In this document: in pieces, positions 38,541 to 50,663 of the stretch
Layout: every line of letters starts with the position of its first letter
Position numbering within the stretch: the stretch's first letter is position 1
NCBI GenBank assembly: GCA_015345905.1
Contig: JADDTR010000002.1
Coordinates: 496,001 to 560,000 of the forward strand
Direction: 5' to 3'
DNA length: 64,000 nucleotides
DNA from: Aotearoamyces nothofagi
Taxonomy: Eukaryota; Ascomycota; Leotiomycetes; Leotiales; Tympanidaceae
Made by a program: the position numbers and the translations under genes
Notes under the pieces: generated by a model
Database searches by the model: none
What the model was told of the DNA's origin: nothing
The model's input: only the letters and a program-made list of their open reading frames with translations

Positions 38541-40442
38541 ACTGCAAGTCCGGTCAAATATCAATATGAGAGTCAGAAGCTGCTGAAGGGCTTTTGAAGA
38601 TGAAAGAGGTAGCAAATAAGATGTTTACTGGATTAAAGTATATCATGTACTAAGAGACGAAAGTCAAAGACGTTTTCGGCAGTGCTATGATAGGACATCC
38701 TAAGGAAGTAGCAAGACTACGGCAGCCAACCCAGCTCCGCTTCGAGCTATGAATCGTGGTGCTCGATCGAGCCCTCGACCCCTCGACGCCCAAAGGACAT
38801 CAAGACTGGAATCCAGACTGGAATCCAGACCTTCCATAAATGGCAGGCGTGGGCACCCCGAGGTGGATAGAGGATGGCATGCCATGGCTCGCCAATCACC
38901 ACCACCACGCGTGACATGCCCAATGTATACAGTGTCACCCAATCTATTTCCTGCTGCCGTTGCAGGGTCAGGGGCTTGCGATGCGATCGATTCCACGGAT
39001 CCGGATATGCGGTTGCATGCATGCACCTGGTGCTCCTCAGGCGTGGACATGACGGCATCAACATCTACCGGACATGAATCTTGCACCGCGGGTGGCTTGA
39101 CCCCCATCCCCCCTGAGGACCCTCGATGTTCTCCCGGGCCACGAATCGAAGGAGGCCAGCTTCGTAGGATGGCAGGATGCACCAGGCCGTTGTGGTGAAT
39201 ACCGTCTACCGTCGGTGGATTTACAGGGAGACCGTGCCCTCGCCTCGGGCCCGGCATGCTGCAGCATCTTGTGAGACCGTGGTCCACGGCATCTTGGGAC
39301 GAACTCTTTGGATACGCATGATATCACGCCAGCAGCCAAAGCGAGCAGCCCAAGTCCGGAAAACGAGGATTGTGATATTATTGCTTAGTGGAACCTAATG
39401 CCATGCATGCTGCAGTATGCTGGGCGTAGCCATGGTTGACCTGAGAAAAGTGAGAAGTGACTTCTGGGCTTTCGACCCTTCCAGTCGTGCCGTCGCCCAT
39501 TGCATTGCATGGCTCGGCGATGCAACCATGTCGAGGACAGGGGATGCGATGCAGGAAATCTGGTTTAGTAATCTGGAGTGGCGTCTGGAAAAGAAGCAAA
39601 AGCAGACGCTAGGCCCCATATATATCGGCCAGCTGCAAGGCAAAGTTGGACACATTGTCTCTCCATTGAGGCAATGCCGCTCCTATCGTGCCCAGTTGGG
39701 GGATTCATTACTGATATATCCTTGGCCAGTTCAAGTTCAAGTAGCAGGAGTATGGCTTTTGGTATCTATAAAATATATGAAGCAATCATTAATAACGCTG
39801 TGAGGGGTACTAGTAGTGCATGTAATTGAGAGAGAGCTTCGCTAAAGGTTCTGAGAGATAGAAGACGTCTTCTACAGGAGGCCGTAAAGCTATATGAGAG
39901 GGAGCGTTCGCTGAACGTATAGCTTAACTCTTTTAGTATTTTGTGTAGTCAGTAACAAGACTCGGTGAGACACAGCCTACTCTACCCATTTAGGTTACCA
40001 TTGTAAAGAGTCCAACTAATAATAGTCTGCACTATGAGGACGATATAGATACAAAGACCGAGCTAAAAGAACCTGCTCGGATAAACGGGACAGTGCCCTT
40101 TAAAGGAGTGGACCAGCAGCGATTATACAACCCTATACAACCCCGTAATCCCGGAAATAGCCAGCGTTAAGGAAAATCAGGAAATGAAATGTACTGTACA
40201 ATCTATAACACAGAAAGAATTCAGTAAGGCTGCAGACCACATCAAATTATCGTACATCGATATAGACAATGTATGGAGATATGTGCAAGGGTGCAAAGCA
40301 AAAAAACTACCCATGATGGGTATTAAAGAAATATCGCATCGACTTTTCGTTCGGCAAAGTCATAAATTTGACCACGGTAAGCATATGCAAGCTAGCAAGA
40401 GACTTTTTCAGAGAAATCCTTATCCAAACAGCACATCCTACA
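38541..40442. other. Intergenic region, SnoaL-like gene to F-box gene
   Basis: 1.9 kb. The left part (to ~39400) is GC-rich, with a small 12-nt duplication at 38803..38830 (agactggaatcc). From ~39780 to ~40190 the base composition turns AT-rich, and a short Arg/Leu/Glu-rich open stretch (39846..39920) looks like a possible decayed coding fragment; I cannot assign it to any family. No intact gene seen. Confidence 0.4.
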
Positions 40443-43400
40443 CTACTCATACCTCACTTGCCGAATCGTCGTTTGTGGAGGTGGCGCCGGGTGACGAGGG
40501 TCATACTCTTCGTAATACGCAGGGTCCGACCTCGAAACTGGAGCTCGTGTTTCGTAAATTGTCTGCCGTGACGGTGGTTCATCTGCATAAGTGGTGTAGA
40601 CAGGCTCAGGCTCTCGCCTCATCGGTCTACGTAGCACGTACTCTTCCTGGGGATCAGCGACCTGACGATACTCGACTTGATTATCGTACTGAAGTTGGCG
40701 AGTTCGAGGTTCATCAGGATATACACGATAGTACTCTTGTCGTGGAACACGCTCGTACGTGAACCCATCAGATGGAGCATATGGAGTGCGAGTATGGTAT
40801 ATGGGCTCCTGTTGAGCATATCGAGGACCGGGACTGTGCTCGTGGTATTGGTTTGGCGCAGCCCCGATTTTAACGTATACTGGTGATCTAGATCGAGCTT
40901 GATCGCCACCAACTAGGACGCCTTCGTACTGAGGAAATCTACCAGAAGGACGGTGGATAGCATGACTGCCTTGTCTCTCGTCAATGTAGACAGCATCGTT
41001 TGGGTGGTAGCGCTGCCCAATTTCAGGCGAACGAGCACGTGCCTGTTGCGGAGCTCCAGAGAGTGGCGTAAAGTGATCGTCGTAATCATAATTAACAACT
41101 TCTCTTTGCCGTTGATAAGGTTGTCCAGGAACATGACGGGTGTTCAATGTAGTTGTTAGTCTGTCCTGATCTAGACGACGAACAATTGTGCGCTCCTCGT
41201 CATTCTGACTATGGCGGATCCATGGCTGCTGCGGCTCCGTAGGAGACTGGTCCATTCGTCGCCTACTCTCAATATGTTCTGCATCCCAGCCGGCCCTTAA
41301 GGCCTCTTCATTGCACCGCTCAGCTTCCTCGGCTCTCTGAGTAAACTCCTTAGCCTTCTCACTAGGTAGGAGTTCGTCGAGGAATCGATCGGCTGCGCTA
41401 TCTGTCTCGAGAGGAGTTGGTCCAGTCCTAGACTCAGGCTGTGGAGTTGGTTGAACTCTTAATTCACCATCTTCAGAACCAGCTTCAATTGGATCGGGCC
41501 TTGAAGGGTATAGGTTACGAGTTTGCTGCCCAGATATTGAAATAGGCCTAGAGGGAGGACGACGATATTGGTGAAAATCGTCCGTTTGTGCAAGATGAGA
41601 CTCGACACCATCATTTGCTGCGGCAAAGCGACCTGGAACTTCTATCACTCGTGGGATTGAATTCTCACGGGCATACGTGCGGTTGACTCGAGCGAGAATA
41701 GGTTCATCATAAGGAACCATTATGACTGGAGCTCGAGGTCCTCGGCCTCCTACTTCGGGGTCATCACCATGGTAAAGAGGAGCATGATCCGAGTAGAAAC
41801 GGACATCATCGCGGATAGGGCGCCGGCTGTAATCATCGACGGGTCTGGTATGAGACAGACGAGAAGCAGGCCTACGCTCGACGTACGTCACTGGCGGTTG
41901 ATCCTGATACTCCATTGATCGCTCCTCAAAGCTACGATGTCCAGGTGTAGCAATAACCAATGGGGCTTCTATGACCAATTCACCATCCTTGTTTGGATGA
42001 TGCGGGTAATGATCTCTAATTTGAACTTGAGGTCTCTCTTGAGAAATTGTCGTATAGTATTTTTCATGATTGTCTCGAGAAGGAGCCAGCTGCCTATAAG
42101 CATGTTCCCCAGTATCTTCTCTATACAGTAGAGAAGGCGACTGAGACCTCCTGTCTAGTCTTGGCGGCGAGACCCTAAAAGCTTCTGCCAATGCTTCGGT
42201 AATGAGCTTCATCTTGTTGTCATCTATACCTGAAGCATGAGCTAAGGAAGATATTCTGGCATTATCAGGGAGTTCAACCATATCTTTGGACCAGTCCCAT
42301 TCAGGTGGAGGCCCGTTTCCATTCCAGGAAAATTCAGGTGTGCTCCCAACATGTGTAGTTTGGAAGTGATTGAACAGTTGAGGAAGGGAAAACAGTTTTT
42401 TCTCAAGTGTGGCACCGCCTTTGGAAGAGGAAGGGTACGGATTGCCACCACAGGTCCTCTCCAAGCTGCATGCTCTACATGCAAGCCCGTTGACATTGCG
42501 GACTGGTCGCATATCTTTATTATTAGATAGACCATCAATGAGCATAGACAGAGGCGGGTCATCCGGATACTTTGCGCGAGAACGCTGCAAGATATGATAG
42601 AGAATTACATATACTCTCACACTTCCTGGCATATCCTTGACACCGGAGGTGCTATTCCAAATTTCGCGAGCGAAACGAGCCACATCCTGGAGTTGAGATT
42701 GGTATGCCTCCGTTTGACGGATTCCAGGGGGTCGAGTTCCCGGAATATGTTGCCCGCTAGGATGGAACGGAGCTGTCTGAGGAAAGGATTGGCCTGCTTG
42801 ATGACCAGGCTGCTCAGCGATTGATACGGGGTATACTTGACTTGGATGGGGTGAATCGTAAGTCATGGCCGCAGCATTAGAATAGTGATCATTAAAACCT
42901 GGCTGTGGAAATCCGGGAAATGGCTGGAATCCGTTAACCTGACCACCCTGGTACTGAGGACCTTGGAAGCCTTGAGACTGGCCCTGAAACGGAGCAGGAG
43001 CCGCAAATGGTCCTGTCTGCGGTCCTGACTGCGGCCCTGAATACTGTTCACCAAATTGCGGATGACCAAAGAAGGGGCCGGGACTTGGCCGATAGCCTGA
43101 GGGCTGTTGAGTCTGCAAGGGGGCAGAAGCCGGCGCAGAAACCGCAGGATACCCACCATATCCATAAGTCTGCTGCATATTGGTATTTCCATTGGCAAAA
43201 GAACTATTAGACGTAGACGTTGCATAATATCCATTTTTGGCGTTACTAGGATCAGGATTAAATGGAGGATTTTCAGGCCACTCGGCCCTCCAGTGGACAA
43301 CAACGCTACCAAGGCTGAGAGCACTGGTGTGCTTGGCGGCATAGTGCTGAATGACGCCTTCAAGAGCGTAGAACTTGAAATTGTTCTCGCAGCCATTGCA

Positions 43401-45662
43401 GAGGAAAAGTTCCTTACGGTGCTGCTCAGTATGAGGTTTAATCTTCATATCAAATACCCATTTCATATTCTCCAAAATTAGCTTCTGAGTGAATGGACCA
43501 TTTGGCGGATCAACGTTTTGCTGCTGTCCTGCAGCTCGAGCCGCTGCTTCGTCCTTAGCAATTTCAGCATAGAAACGTTTCCTAACATAAATTAGGACCT
43601 CTGCAGCGAATCGCGGGCTGTTATCCTTAGTAACTTTCTCGCCCCGATTCCAGCCATCTCGGATAATTTCGTCAGCATAGCCCCCAATACGGTTTCGAAC
43701 TGGTGTTTGAATTTCCTCCCATTCCCTGTCCACTGCATCTCTAGCATCTTTAACTGGGGCTTCCAGGTGTCGATGTTCATCTAACTTTTCTTGCACCAGA
43801 CGGTTCTGTGCTATGCGATCGTTCTCTCGTTGTTGAGCCTCGCCGCGCTGGGATAACAACCTCGGCTTCAATAACTCCCAAGCGCTATCATCGAACGGCT
43901 TAATAATCTGTATGGCGGCTTGGAATGAACCCATGTGCGCAAGTACACCTGGTGTCAGTGGTGGATCAAGCTGCATACATCGACGTTCGATTTCTGATCT
44001 TCGCGCAGCCTTTAAATCTGCAACCTCTTCTTTGGTTCGCTCGTGCCTATTTTGCTGAAAAGGGCGTGGAGGAAACATACCAAACCCATTCTGAGTGGGA
44101 GAATCGAAGCGGGGAGGTGTATTAATTTGTACAGAGGAATTTATTCCTATACGGTGATTGTTATTAAGATGAGCCATTTCTTAATATGGTAGAGCTTACC
44201 AAATGTAGCGACTACTGTCTGCGGTTGCTGTGACGCGTAGTTGCTAGGTTGTCCGAAATCATTGTTTATAACTGGGATTCGGGAGAAATTGTTTGGCGCT
44301 GTAGTCTGCACAGCATCAGGGCTTGGAGGTGAAGCAACTGGCGGTTGTACAATGTCTTTAGTGACCACCTCTTGGATCTCAGCTGGCTCACTGCTAATCA
44401 TGCGTTGTATCCCACCAGAAGCTTCACATCGTTCCCAACGCAACGCATCGGCTTTTCTGTCCTTACCCTTGTCCTCGAGGCCTTTCAACCATTCCTCAGC
44501 TGTTCCAGAACCCATACTTTTAACCTTAAAGAATTCCATTTTGATATCTTCGACATGAGGCTTGTAAAAGTATTTGCCTATTTGGATATTTGTCGGTGCT
44601 TGCCCTTGTTGAAGCGTACTCGCTGATATGAGGTGGCGCTCATTTGTCAGGAAGATGAACGGCAAAGCCACCATTAAAGGTGATGGGACGGAAGATGAAA
44701 GTAGTAAATCGATTTCCTACCAGAGAATTAGTGCTAGTCCGGTTTCCTTTTCAATAAAAAATAAGCCCGCCTACCTTGATCGTTTTCTGCTGTAAACAGG
44801 ACCCGCAAACCCGAATTTGAAAGGCCCAAATTGAGCGAACGCCGTTTTCACCTGGACCAGAGTGCCATTGGTCCGTAGAAGCTTGAGAGAGGGGATCACT
44901 TCGACTACAAAATTGGCAGGTAGGTGTACACGCCAGTTTCCACATCTCGAGCTCGGAAATACCACTGAGGGGAGAAGGCATCCAGGGACGAAAAAGTCTC
45001 CGTGAAGCTTGCCAGATGGTTTCTGGCTGTAGTAGTGAAGCAACAGAACGTGATAATAGGGCAAGAATGGAAGGACTCGCCGGAGACGAAGGATCAAGAT
45101 ATGCTCTGAATACCTTGTTGGCTTGCAGCAAGCGACCTAGTGATTTGGGAGGAGTGAAAGTGAAGATATGATGCCAAATCTCGGCAGGAAGTAGAGATCT
45201 GTCATACGGTAAATGGTCATCTGCAACCCGATAAGTCCTCAATGATAGATCTGGAGCCAACTCGAGCTTTACACGCTTTTTCTTCTCTCCCCTCTCCGGA
45301 CCCCATGACTGGCTATCAGCACGACTCTCTGGTTCGGACGCTAATTTACGTTTCTTAGAAGAATCTGTAGGAACAAGTCCTTGACTCAGCGTTTGTATGG
45401 CAGACTGCTGTGTAATAATATGTGGGGGCGCCGTTTGCGAACCATCGGCAATGTCTTCATCGGAGTCTTCGGTCTCGGCCGACATCGAGACATCTGATGC
45501 ATCGTCGTCATTGAGAAGTGAAAGCATGTCGGTGGCTGATAAGTTCGTAGTGTTGGGCTGTTGTGGAGTCGCCCGCATGGCAGACGTGAAAGTTGCACTA
45601 GATGGCCGTGAGGGATGCTCGATGGCATATGCTGCCCCTTCACGGTTCGGCGCGTCTGTCAT
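40443..45662 (-). CDS. Large F-box protein with Cys pairs and Arg/Tyr/Pro-rich C-terminus (1702 aa)
   Basis: Minus-strand exons 44775..45662, 44200..44716 and 40443..44146 (introns 58 and 53 nt) give 1702 residues. The N-terminus is acidic and disordered, with a basic KKRKL patch (~103-107). An F-box lies at ~157-195 (LLPAEIWHHIFTFTPPKSLG). Two Cys-X2-Cys pairs near 252 and 287 (CQFC, CGSC) could bind zinc. The middle has an ordered helical block (IERRCMQLDPPLTPGVLAHM) and further Cys pairs (LFLCNGCENNF; CRACSLERTC), which look like degenerate zinc fingers. The rest is Gln/Pro/Gly then Arg/Tyr/Glu-rich. F-box proteins recruit substrates to SCF ubiquitin ligases; the substrate is unknown. An ATG at 44177 lies inside the last intron and is not the start. 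Confidence 0.75.
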
Positions 45663-46279
45663 GGTTGCTGCTGAAGTGTGGATGGTCGTTCATCACAAGT
45701 GGAAGACACGAGAGCAGCGCACACTCTCAACGTATGCGAAGAAAGAGAGAATGGAAGCATAAAATGAAGCAAAAGTTGGCAATGTGGCCAAAACTTCTCA
45801 GCGAGATAACACCACAACAGGCACAACACCGTCGTCACCACTGACAAACTCGCAGATACTTGTCTTCAACCGAAAGATTAAAGACAGGCAGCTGCGCGAC
45901 GGCAGCGACAGAGAGACAAACAAGCAGGATATAGTAGAAGGAGATAGGAAAGGAGGGATCTTTCAGAGGTAGACGATGCACAAATGATATACGCACATAC
46001 ACAGGAGACTGAGTGTGGGTGAGTAAGGGTGCGGCCAGGATTTCTTCTGCTAGAAGTGAGGCGGACGTAAGAGGGCCTAACCTTGATTAGGCCTAGGCCA
46101 GTTCGAGCTACATGCAGCCTTACCGCAATCATCTCGCAGGCGTCGTATTACAAGGCAGCAATACCAGCCTTTGGCGACAGCACCGACATTGAACATAGAA
46201 TTTCTGGACTGAGTGGCCTATATTTGTAACTACCATCATCTTATTTACACTGTCCGGTGATCCGTAAGAGGGACTCAAC
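45663..46279. promoter_or_regulatory. Divergent promoter region between F-box gene and abp1
   Basis: 617 bp between two head-to-head start codons; it must contain both promoters. No clear TATA box or operator-like repeat was seen. Confidence 0.45.
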
Positions 46280-48967
46280 ATGGCGTCGCTAAATCTCTCT
46301 ACAAATGGACCCTCAATTAAGTCTAGCTATCAAGGCGTCATCAGTTCCCCAGCTCCGTCGGGTCCCGCTGCGGGCTCTGCAACATATGGGCAGTGGGCGA
46401 TCTTCTCGGTGTCTGCACCGCTGGTGACAGCATTCCAGCAAGACTCTGGGGGCAAGGAGAGTGTCTTGAAGGTGCAGAGCACAGGAGGTAAGCAATGCCC
46501 ACTCTTGTCCTTGCTTGCTGCTAATATATACATTCAGAGGGCGAGCTACTGGACTTGGTCGAAGACTTCTCCGAAGGACGAATACAATTCGCATTTGTGA
46601 AAGTAAAGGACCCAAATACAACGTTACCAAAATATGTATTAATTGGATGGGTACGGCATTCTGACAACGAGGCCATGGCCACAACGCTAATGTCAATCCT
46701 AGTGCGGAGAGGGAGTCCCGGAGAGAACGAAGGGATACTTTACAAGCCACCTTGCTGCCGTGTCCAAAATATTACATGTATGCCACGGAATAGTCCTTTC
46801 AAATCTACACTACTAACATAATCTTAGGGCTACCATGTTCAGATAACAGCACGATCAGACCGTGATCTCACGCCAGAAGGCATCGTGCAAAAGGTAGCTG
46901 ATGCATCAGGCTCGAAATACTCTGCTAGCACTGCGCCTTCTCCTTCAACTGGGCCGAGACTACCCGTGACTTCTAAACCAGCCTTCACCCCAACTCGCAG
47001 CGGGGGAGGTTCAGGCTTCAATCCTCTAGCAAACTCGCGAGCAAGACAAGGGACACAAGATAGCAACGTTGACGAAGATGGATGGGGTGCCGATGCACCT
47101 CCAGTAACACGATCACAGATCGAGAAAGTCCAGCCAGCGTATCAGCCCACAAAGGTCAACATAGCTGAGCTTACCAAGCAAAAGCCGGAGACGTCGCGAT
47201 TCGATGCCGGCTCACGTCCAGAGGCGGGTACAGACTCTGGAGACGTGGTGAGAGGTGGATATCAACCGGTCGGAAAGGTTGATATTGCTGCTATTCGTGC
47301 ACAAGCTCAAAAGAAGAATGATGATCGGCCAACAACAGTGAAGGGAGCATACGAGCCAGTGGGTAAGGTTGATATTGCGGCCATACGTGCAAAGGCACAA
47401 AAGCCAGCGGATGGTGGAGCTCACTATACTTCACCAGCTGCTGCAAAAGCCCCCGCAGATGATGCGGAGAGCGATGCACCCAAGTCGCTTGCAGACCGAT
47501 CTGCGGCCTTTACACAATCGGAACGACTAACTTCTCTACCAAAACCAAAGGTTGCGAATAGATTTGGATCAAATACAAGCAATTTTGCAGGCACTAAGGC
47601 CCCTATCCCGGGCGTCTTTGGCTTACAATCTGCACCAAGCACTGCAACCTCACCGCCTGTAGGGGCTGCAAGTCGAACTTTTGCAGATGAAGGTGGTAAA
47701 ACGCCAGCTCAGATATGGGCAGAGAAAAAGGCCAGACAAAGAGGCACTAGTGGCGCCGCAGATACTACCATACCAGGCTTAACATCTCCCATTGCAAGCC
47801 AAACAAGTGGAGGTGGTGAGTGGAAGAGTGGATACTCTGGCAAGTCTTGGGGTCCTGTAGCTATTCATGCAACCGGTCGTTCTGGCGCCGGCAGTATTGG
47901 GCAACAGCGGACAGGTGAAGAGGATCACGAGCACGAAGAAGAGGACGCCCCTACGTCTCCAGCCGGGGGGATTAGCGCGTTGAAAGATCGCTTCAACGGT
48001 ACAGCACCCATGGGCGCACCAAGCATATCTAGGGCCACTACAGGAGAGTCATCTCCTCCATTAAATACCTCGAACAAGCCTGTAGGCGGCATTTCAATTC
48101 CAGGTCTACCCACACGCCCAGGTCACGTGGAGAAAGACGAGGAGAACCAGAGTGGTCTGAACATACCACCACCACCACGGGTGCAACGTACACCTACTCC
48201 CCCTACGCCAGAAGCACGTGATATCTCACCGGTACGGATTGCGATTCCGGTTTCTCGAGGAAATGCACGTGAAATGGAGGCCCCTGAAGAACGGCTCTCG
48301 CCTCCCGTAATGCCTGTGCAGACGATGGAAAGAAACATGCCTACCGAAGAAGATCTCACTGAGGAGCCAACTGGTCATGATCCTGCGCGCGGAGCTGGAG
48401 CCGCCATGGCTGAAGCATCCTTCGGCTACAATGCCGCATCTACCGCAAACCAAGAATCACATGCTAGCGGCAAACGTGCACTAGTTCAGTACGATTATGA
48501 GAAAGCAGAAGACAACGAAATTGAGCTTCTAGAAGGTGACTATGTTACCAACATTGAGATGGTTGATGATGATTGGTGGATGGGCACAAACTCGAAAGGG
48601 GAAAGTGGTTTGTTCCCTAGCAACTACGTTGAGATCGTTGAAAGCAATGAGGAACACGCTTCGGCACCTATCAGCCATGCGGCTCCTCCGGCAGCCCCAG
48701 CTGCTGCTCCGGCGCCGAGTGTGGCGGATGTAGCGTCTGCTGGACCAACTGCAAGCGCACTCTATGATTATGAGGCTGCCGAGGATAACGAATTGAGCTT
48801 TCCAGAAGGCGCCACGATTACGGGTCTTGTAAGTAATGCACTATTTATTTGGTCTGGATAAGATTGCTAATATGATATAGGAATTTCCTGATGATGATTG
48901 GTGGTTTGGCCACCATGATGGCAAGTCTGGTCTGTTCCCTTCAAATTATGTTCAGCTCGATGAGTAA
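46280..48967 (+). CDS. abp1: Actin-binding protein Abp1 (ADF-H plus two SH3 domains)
   Basis: Exons 46280..46487, 46538..46650, 46703..46777, 46828..48828 and 48881..48967 (introns 50, 52, 50 and 52 nt) give 827 residues. An ADF/cofilin-homology domain covers ~1-145 (IQFAFVKVKDPNTTLPKYVL; CGEGVPERTKGYFTSHLAAV). Three related Lys/Ala-rich repeats follow (~236-325; YxPVGKVDIAAIRAKAQK). The centre is Pro/Ser-rich with PPPPRVQRTPTPPTP, a possible SH3 ligand. Two SH3 domains close the protein (~682-740, ALVQYDYEKAEDNEIELLEG; ~775-827, ASALYDYEAAEDNELSFPEG), the last split by intron 4. Abp1 binds F-actin at endocytic patches, activates Arp2/3 and recruits Ark/Prk kinases. Yeast Abp1 has a single SH3 domain; two are common in filamentous fungi. 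Confidence 0.93.
47140..47402 (+). repeat. Three protein-level repeats in Abp1 (KVDIAAIRAKAQK type)
   Basis: YQPTKVNIAELTKQK, YQPVGKVDIAAIRAQAQKK and YEPVGKVDIAAIRAKAQK are spaced ~35-40 residues apart. The last two are almost identical in protein but differ at many synonymous DNA positions, so they are selected rather than recent. Confidence 0.8.
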
Positions 48968-49395
48968 ATCCAGCCGGACAGACCAAACTCTGTACGTGGC
49001 CGAATCGAAGGGACGAAAGGGGGGTGGCAAAATGATCAAAAGCACTGTATCATGCATACGACTTCTAGCACAGAAATTTAGAAAATAAGGAGAGATTATG
49101 AATTGTTATCTTTTGCTTAGTGAATGTTGGATTTGAGATGGAATCCATTCCCCTTGTAAAACATATGCTCACTGTACACCAGCAAGGTAGCGTAGCATAA
49201 AAGTCCAATTTTTGGCCACAATCGCATAAAGTAGGCATTACGAGTGGCTATCGGGAACCAGGCCCGTCATAGTCACATGGCGATCAATACATGTACCAAC
49301 ACATACTCTAGTCTCACGAGCCACCTGTCTGCCTTGCACAATGTTTTTCAAGCGTACAGTGTCATCGGTATCGAATCCATTCATCGATGAAACCT
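48968..49395. other. Convergent 3' region, abp1 to CYSTM-like gene
   Basis: About 430 bp, no coding frame of note. Confidence 0.45.
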
Positions 49396-49832
49396 CTAGC
49401 AGCATCCCTCACAGCAGTCGGCGCAGTCGGCGCATGCTTCGCATCCTTCTTCAGCGACGCAGCAACAACAGAGCGCAGCGAGGAGACCACCTAGGCAGCC
49501 CTTGCCTCCACCGCCGCCCGATTGTCGAGGTGGTGGCTGTTGCTGGTATTGCTGTTGGGGATACGCCTGTAAAAAGCACATTGTCAGAGACTCGCTCTAT
49601 GCCTAGAAGTACCTAAACATGTATATACGTACTTGTGGTGGGCCTTGTTGATAATAGCCTCCTTGGGGGGGTCCTTGGGGCGGGTATTGGCCCTGAGGAG
49701 GATAATGTGACTAGAAGGCGAAAAGGTCAGCATAGTCCGAGAAGGGTTCGGGCAGAGGAGAGGGCATCTATCTCATCTCACCTGCTGAGGGTATTGGGGA
49801 CCGCCTTGCTGGTAGTAGTTTTGGTTGGACAT
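49396..49832 (-). CDS. Small cysteine-rich CYSTM-type protein (99 aa)
   Basis: Minus-strand exons 49782..49832, 49633..49710 and 49396..49566 (introns 71 and 66 nt) give 99 residues. The first ~65 residues are Gln/Pro/Gly/Tyr-rich (MSNQNYYQQGGPQYPQQ). They are followed by a Gly run and a C-terminal module GCLGGLLAALCCCCVAEE with many later Cys residues (CEACADCADCCEGCC). This is the layout of CYSTM (cysteine-rich transmembrane module) proteins, short tail-anchored proteins linked to stress tolerance in eukaryotes. The hydrophobic stretch is short, as in the family. The gene is too small and split to be obvious from open frames alone. Confidence 0.75.
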
Positions 49833-49992
49833 TGCGGAAGTCTGCGATAGCCAATGTCAGCGCGAATGCCCGGTGTTCAATCCATCGCGAAGGACAGGCT
49901 AAACCTACAGGCTCGATCTGTTCTAGGAAGTATAGGTATAGGGATTGACCTGAGATAAGGAGGGCTTAGCGTTGATGAAGGAAGAGCGAGCA

Positions 49993-50038
49993 GTGGGTGG
50001 TGGGTGGTGGGTGATGGGTGATGGGTGACGGGGTGACG
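49993..50038. repeat. GT-rich 7-nt repeat (gggtgat / gggtggt)n
   Basis: About six imperfect units, with regular G triplets on the + strand. Confidence 0.75.
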
Positions 50039-50609
50039 AGTGACAAAGTTGATGCGAGGAGTAAATGAGACTTGGCAGGTTGAAGTTTGGGAGTCGGTGG
50101 TCGGCGACGCGGCCTTTAAGAGTTTCGCAGCTACTGGCGGGCAGGAAGGGGAGGCCAACGGGAGCGCAGGCTAAGGCAGGATGGGATGCAGGACGGGGGC
50201 CAAATGGCATCTCGCAGCGCCTGGAATGCGTGTCCTGGCGCTGCGGCCGCACCACAGCAGGGAGCGAGGCCCCCTAGCAGGACTCAGCAAGGACCCAGCC
50301 AGACTCAGCCAGACTCAGCGTCAGCAGGACTCAGCATCGCCCGTCAGCCACAGCCAGTAAGTAAAGTGATAAGTAGAGCAGCAAGACACAGAGGGCACAG
50401 AAGGCACAGAGAAACAGAGGGCATAGGGGCACAGCAGTACCGGGGACGCTCCCTACAGTACTGGCTACGGAAAAGACAGTCCAGCGCCCAGGGCAAGCAA
50501 CAGCAGCAGCAGCAGCACCGCAATCATCTTCCACACACCGGGCCACAGAGTAGAGCATGCGCTGGAAGCCGACGGAAGCATTCCCGCCCGACAGCCATAT
50601 CACCATGCT

Positions 50610-50628
50610 TCATCATTCATCATACATC

Positions 50629-50659
<31 letters not shown>

Positions 50660-50663
50660 CATC
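50610..50663. repeat. 7-nt tandem repeat (catcatt)n
   Basis: About seven units of catcatt, one interrupted by a cata variant. Confidence 0.85.

Noticed and set aside
44147-44199. ATG at 44177 as start of a separate 1244-residue gene
   Set aside because: It lies inside a good 53-nt intron (GTAAGC...TATAG) that joins the upstream exon in frame, so the frame belongs to the F-box gene.
44180-44199. 20-nt alternative intron in the F-box gene
   Set aside because: Too short to be spliced; the 53-nt intron with a branch site explains the same junction.
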